A DNA stretch of 7,893 nucleotides, from the NCBI GenBank assembly GCA_009779455.1, contig WREG01000084.1, positions 1 to 7,893 on the forward strand, read 5' to 3'. Of this stretch, positions 5,830 through 7,893 are shown piece after piece (positions within the stretch are counted from its first letter, which is position 1; every line of letters starts with the position of its first letter). The DNA is from Oscillospiraceae bacterium (lineage in GTDB: Bacteria; Bacillota; Clostridia; Oscillospirales; Acutalibacteraceae). The position numbers and the translations under genes were made by a program. Under the pieces are notes generated by a model. That model had not been told where the DNA came from and ran no database searches. It worked only from the letters and a program-made list of their open reading frames with translations.

Positions 5830-5853
5830 TTGAATGATTGAGCAATTGTTGAG
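5830..5853. promoter_or_regulatory. Putative ArsR/SmtB operator, copy 2, before cadA
   Basis: The sequence TTGAATGATTG-AG-CAATTGTTGAG is nearly the same as copy 1 at 4314-4337: positions 1-16 differ at one base. Right-arm symmetry is again 8 of 11 to the ideal palindrome. It lies in the 82-bp gap between the repressor gene and cadA and abuts the cadA ribosome binding site (GAGAGGA, 5851-5857). I see no convincing -35/-10 pair before it (CATAAT at 5825-5830 has no partner), so it may act as a roadblock, as a site at a weak internal promoter, or be a relic of duplication. Confidence 0.7.
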
Positions 5854-5865
5854 AGGAATGGATTT

Positions 5866-7893
5866 ATGACAAAAACATACATATTACAGGGGTTGGGGTG
5901 CCCCAACTGCGCGGCGAAGATTGAGGATTCCGTGCGGAAACTGGAGGGCGTTGCCGCCGCTTCTTTAAATTTTATGAACGCGACGTTAAAAATAGAGGTT
6001 ACGGACAGGTACGTGCCAAAAATATTATGTTTAATTGAAAACGCGGCCCATAAATTCGAGCCGGGTATTGTTGTTATTGATACGGAAAACGTTTCAGCAA
6101 AACCTGAGGCACATAAAAAACGGGATGAAGACGGAAAAAAGCATATTATAAAGCTGATTACAGGTATTTTTATCTTCGGTATCGGCATCTTGCTTAATCA
6201 AATACTCCCAGGCGGCGGGTATATCCCGTTTGCCGCGTTTATCGCGAGCTATCTTATCCTCGGCGGCGAAATAATATTAAAGGCGGCAAAAAATATCGTG
6301 CGCGGGCGGGTTTTCGACGAGAACTTCCTGATGGCTGTCGCGACAATAGGCGCGTTTGCTATCGGCGAATACCCCGAAGCGGCGGCGGTCATGCTGTTTT
6401 ACCGCGTCGGGGAGTATTTTCAGGAGCTGGCCGTCCGCAGGTCTAAAAAATCCATCGCCGACCTGATGGATATCCGCCCAGATTACGCTAATTTAAAAAG
6501 GGATGGCGAAATTGTCCGCGTTTCTCCCGAAACGGTCAATATAGGCGACGTGATTATAGTCAAGCCCGGTGAAAAAATCCCGCTGGACGGCGTTGTCGCC
6601 GAAGGCGCGTCCATGCTGAACGCTGCGGCGCTGACGGGCGAATCCGTGCCGCGAAAAGCGGGCGTTTCCGATACAATTCTATCGGGCTGTGTAAATTTAA
6701 GCGGCGTTTTGACGGTTGAAGTGACGAAAAACTTCGGCGAATCCACGGCGGCGAAAATAATTGACCTCGTGGAAAATTCAAGCGCGAAAAAAGCGCCCGC
6801 AGAAAATTTTATAACCGCTTTTTCCCGTTATTATACCCCCATAGTTGTGGGGCTGGCGGCGCTTATCGCCGTTATACCGCCGCTTTCTATTGGCGGGATG
6901 TGGGCTGAATGGGTGAACCGGGGGCTTATTTTCCTCGTGATTTCCTGCCCATGCGCCCTTGTAGTTTCTATCCCTCTGAGCTTTTTCGGCGGCATCGGCG
7001 GCGCGTCCAAAAAGGGCGTTTTGGTAAAGGGCGGCAATTATCTGGAGGCGCTGGGGAACCTCGATATCGCGGTATTCGACAAAACCGGGACATTGACAAA
7101 AGGCGTTTTCAATGTTATAAATATCTTACCTTCGGCTAACAGAACCGAAAATGAAGCGCTGGAACTGGCTGCATATGCCGAGGCTTTTTCCGGCCATCCG
7201 ATCGCCCTCTCCATAAAAAACGCTTACGGCAAAGAAATTGACAAAAACGCGCTATCGGAATATGAGGAGATGGCGGGGCAGGGCGTCCGGGTCAATATGG
7301 GCGGGAAAACCATTTTAGCCGGGAACAAAAAATTGACGGAACGGATGGGGATCCCGTTGGATGAAGCTCCGGGCAACGGCACGAAGGTATATGTGTCAGA
7401 GGACGGCGAATATGCGGGATGCATTATAATATCCGATGAAATCAAGCCGGATTCCAAACGCGCTGTTGCCGCTTTAAAAGAAAAAGGCGTCCAAAAAACC
7501 GTAATGCTGACAGGCGACGACCCGAAAATCGCCGGAGCGGTTGCGGAAGAATTGGGGATAGACGAGGTATACGGCGGTCTTCTGCCCGCACAAAAAGTGG
7601 AGGTTTTAGAAACCCTGAATGGGCAAAAACGCGGCAAGGGCAAGCTCGCCTTTGTGGGCGACGGCATCAACGACGCGCCTGTTTTGGCGATGGCCGACGT
7701 GGGCGTGGCGATGGGCGGCCTCGGCTCCGACGCGGCGATAGAGGCCGCCGACGTTGTGCTGATGACCGATGAACCTTCCAAATTGGCCGAAGCGGTCAGG
7801 ACGGCGCGCTTCACAAAACGCATCGTCCGGCAGAATATCGTTTTCGCGCTGGGCGTTAAAGCCTTGTTCCTCCTGCTCGGCGCGATGGGCCTC
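5866..7893 (+). CDS. cadA: CadA/ZntA-type Cd/Zn/Pb-exporting P1B ATPase (3'-truncated by window edge)
   Basis: Membrane pump that exports divalent soft metals using ATP. I read 676 codons from ATG 5866 (GAGAGGA 8 nt upstream) with no stop before the right edge; only the last transmembrane part should be missing. Visible in order: one N-terminal heavy-metal domain with GLGCPNC (C12, C15); four membrane segments (about 100-190); actuator-domain LTGES (256-260); a pair of membrane segments with the metal-site CPC (361-363); phosphorylation motif DKTGT (405-409, Asp405); SGHP nucleotide-site motif (His444-Pro445); TGD (549-551); GDGINDAP (598-605); and NIVFALGVK, whose Lys665 matches the conserved membrane lysine of P1B-2 pumps. 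Its partner Asp lies beyond the window. These mark the Zn/Cd/Pb class rather than copper. The heavy-metal domain has Gly11 where Cd/Zn pumps often have Asp. Third gene of the operon. Confidence 0.95.
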   Translation, partial: MTKTYILQGLGCPNCAAKIEDSVRKLEGVAAASLNFMNATLKIEVTDRYVPKILCLIENAAHKFEPGIVVIDTENVSAKPEAHKKRDEDGKKHIIKLITGIFIFGIGILLNQILPGGGYIPFAAFIASYLILGGEIILKAAKNIVRGRVFDENFLMAVATIGAFAIGEYPEAAAVMLFYRVGEYFQELAVRRSKKSIADLMDIRPDYANLKRDGEIVRVSPETVNIGDVIIVKPGEKIPLDGVVAEGASMLNAAALTGESVPRKAGVSDTILSGCVNLSGVLTVEVTKNFGESTAAKIIDLVENSSAKKAPAENFITAFSRYYTPIVVGLAALIAVIPPLSIGGMWAEWVNRGLIFLVISCPCALVVSIPLSFFGGIGGASKKGVLVKGGNYLEALGNLDIAVFDKTGTLTKGVFNVINILPSANRTENEALELAAYAEAFSGHPIALSIKNAYGKEIDKNALSEYEEMAGQGVRVNMGGKTILAGNKKLTERMGIPLDEAPGNGTKVYVSEDGEYAGCIIISDEIKPDSKRAVAALKEKGVQKTVMLTGDDPKIAGAVAEELGIDEVYGGLLPAQKVEVLETLNGQKRGKGKLAFVGDGINDAPVLAMADVGVAMGGLGSDAAIEAADVVLMTDEPSKLAEAVRTARFTKRIVRQNIVFALGVKALFLLLGAMGL

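Noticed and set aside
5571..6188. A 205-codon minus-strand open frame spanning the arsR-cadA gap
   Set aside because: It runs antisense through parts of two clear genes and the operator copy; it has no recognisable domain and the plus-strand genes explain the coding potential.
7224..7823. A 199-codon minus-strand open frame opposite cadA, and smaller ones at 6483-7037
   Set aside because: They are antisense to the ATPase domain coding for DKTGT-to-GDGIND motifs; composition is shadow-like and no start signal is visible.

Overview
The window looks like chromosomal DNA from a Gram-positive Bacillota, most likely a member of the Clostridia. The reasons are the complete ctsR-mcsA-mcsB-clpC arrangement, CtsR-type heptad operators, consensus sigma-A promoters, GGAGG-type ribosome binding sites, AT-rich intergenic DNA, and frequent ATA and AGG codons. 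No species can be named from the sequence alone.

Left half (1-4184, minus strand): the class III heat-shock operon, read right to left as ctsR, mcsA, mcsB, clpC. CtsR is the heat-sensitive repressor. McsA is the zinc-finger activator of McsB. McsB is the protein-arginine kinase that tags proteins with phosphoarginine. ClpC is the AAA+ unfoldase that recognises the tag and feeds ClpP. clpC runs off the left edge after 640 codons. The operon has a TTGACA-17-TATAAT promoter on the minus strand (4138-4166), with a CtsR box on each side. A leader of about 140 nt carries two tandem AU-rich hairpins. A short hairpin with a tandem heptamer separates mcsB from clpC.

Centre (3991-4353): a 363-bp divergent regulatory region. 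It holds the heat-shock promoter, its operators and leader, and facing the other way a second perfect TTGACA-17-TATAAT promoter (4277-4305) followed at once by a dyad operator (4314-4337).

Right half (4354-7893, plus strand): a metal-resistance operon of three genes. The first is an FAD-dependent oxidoreductase that strongly resembles Escherichia coli CbrA (geranylgeranyl-reductase-like family). The second is an ArsR/SmtB repressor of the CadC type that keeps both the cysteine site and the C-terminal D-x-H/H-x2-E site. The third is a CadA/ZntA-type P1B-2 ATPase that runs off the right edge after 676 codons. A second copy of the same operator-like dyad lies at 5830-5853, just before cadA. The simplest model is that the ArsR-type repressor binds both dyads and that Cd, Zn or Pb releases it, inducing efflux together with the CbrA-like flavoprotein.

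The most noteworthy points are the CbrA-like enzyme leading a metal-efflux operon, the duplicated operator, the flanked ctsR promoter with a dyad in its spacer, the paired leader hairpins, and a CadA metal-binding domain lacking its usual Asp. Nothing here is clearly a wholly new system.
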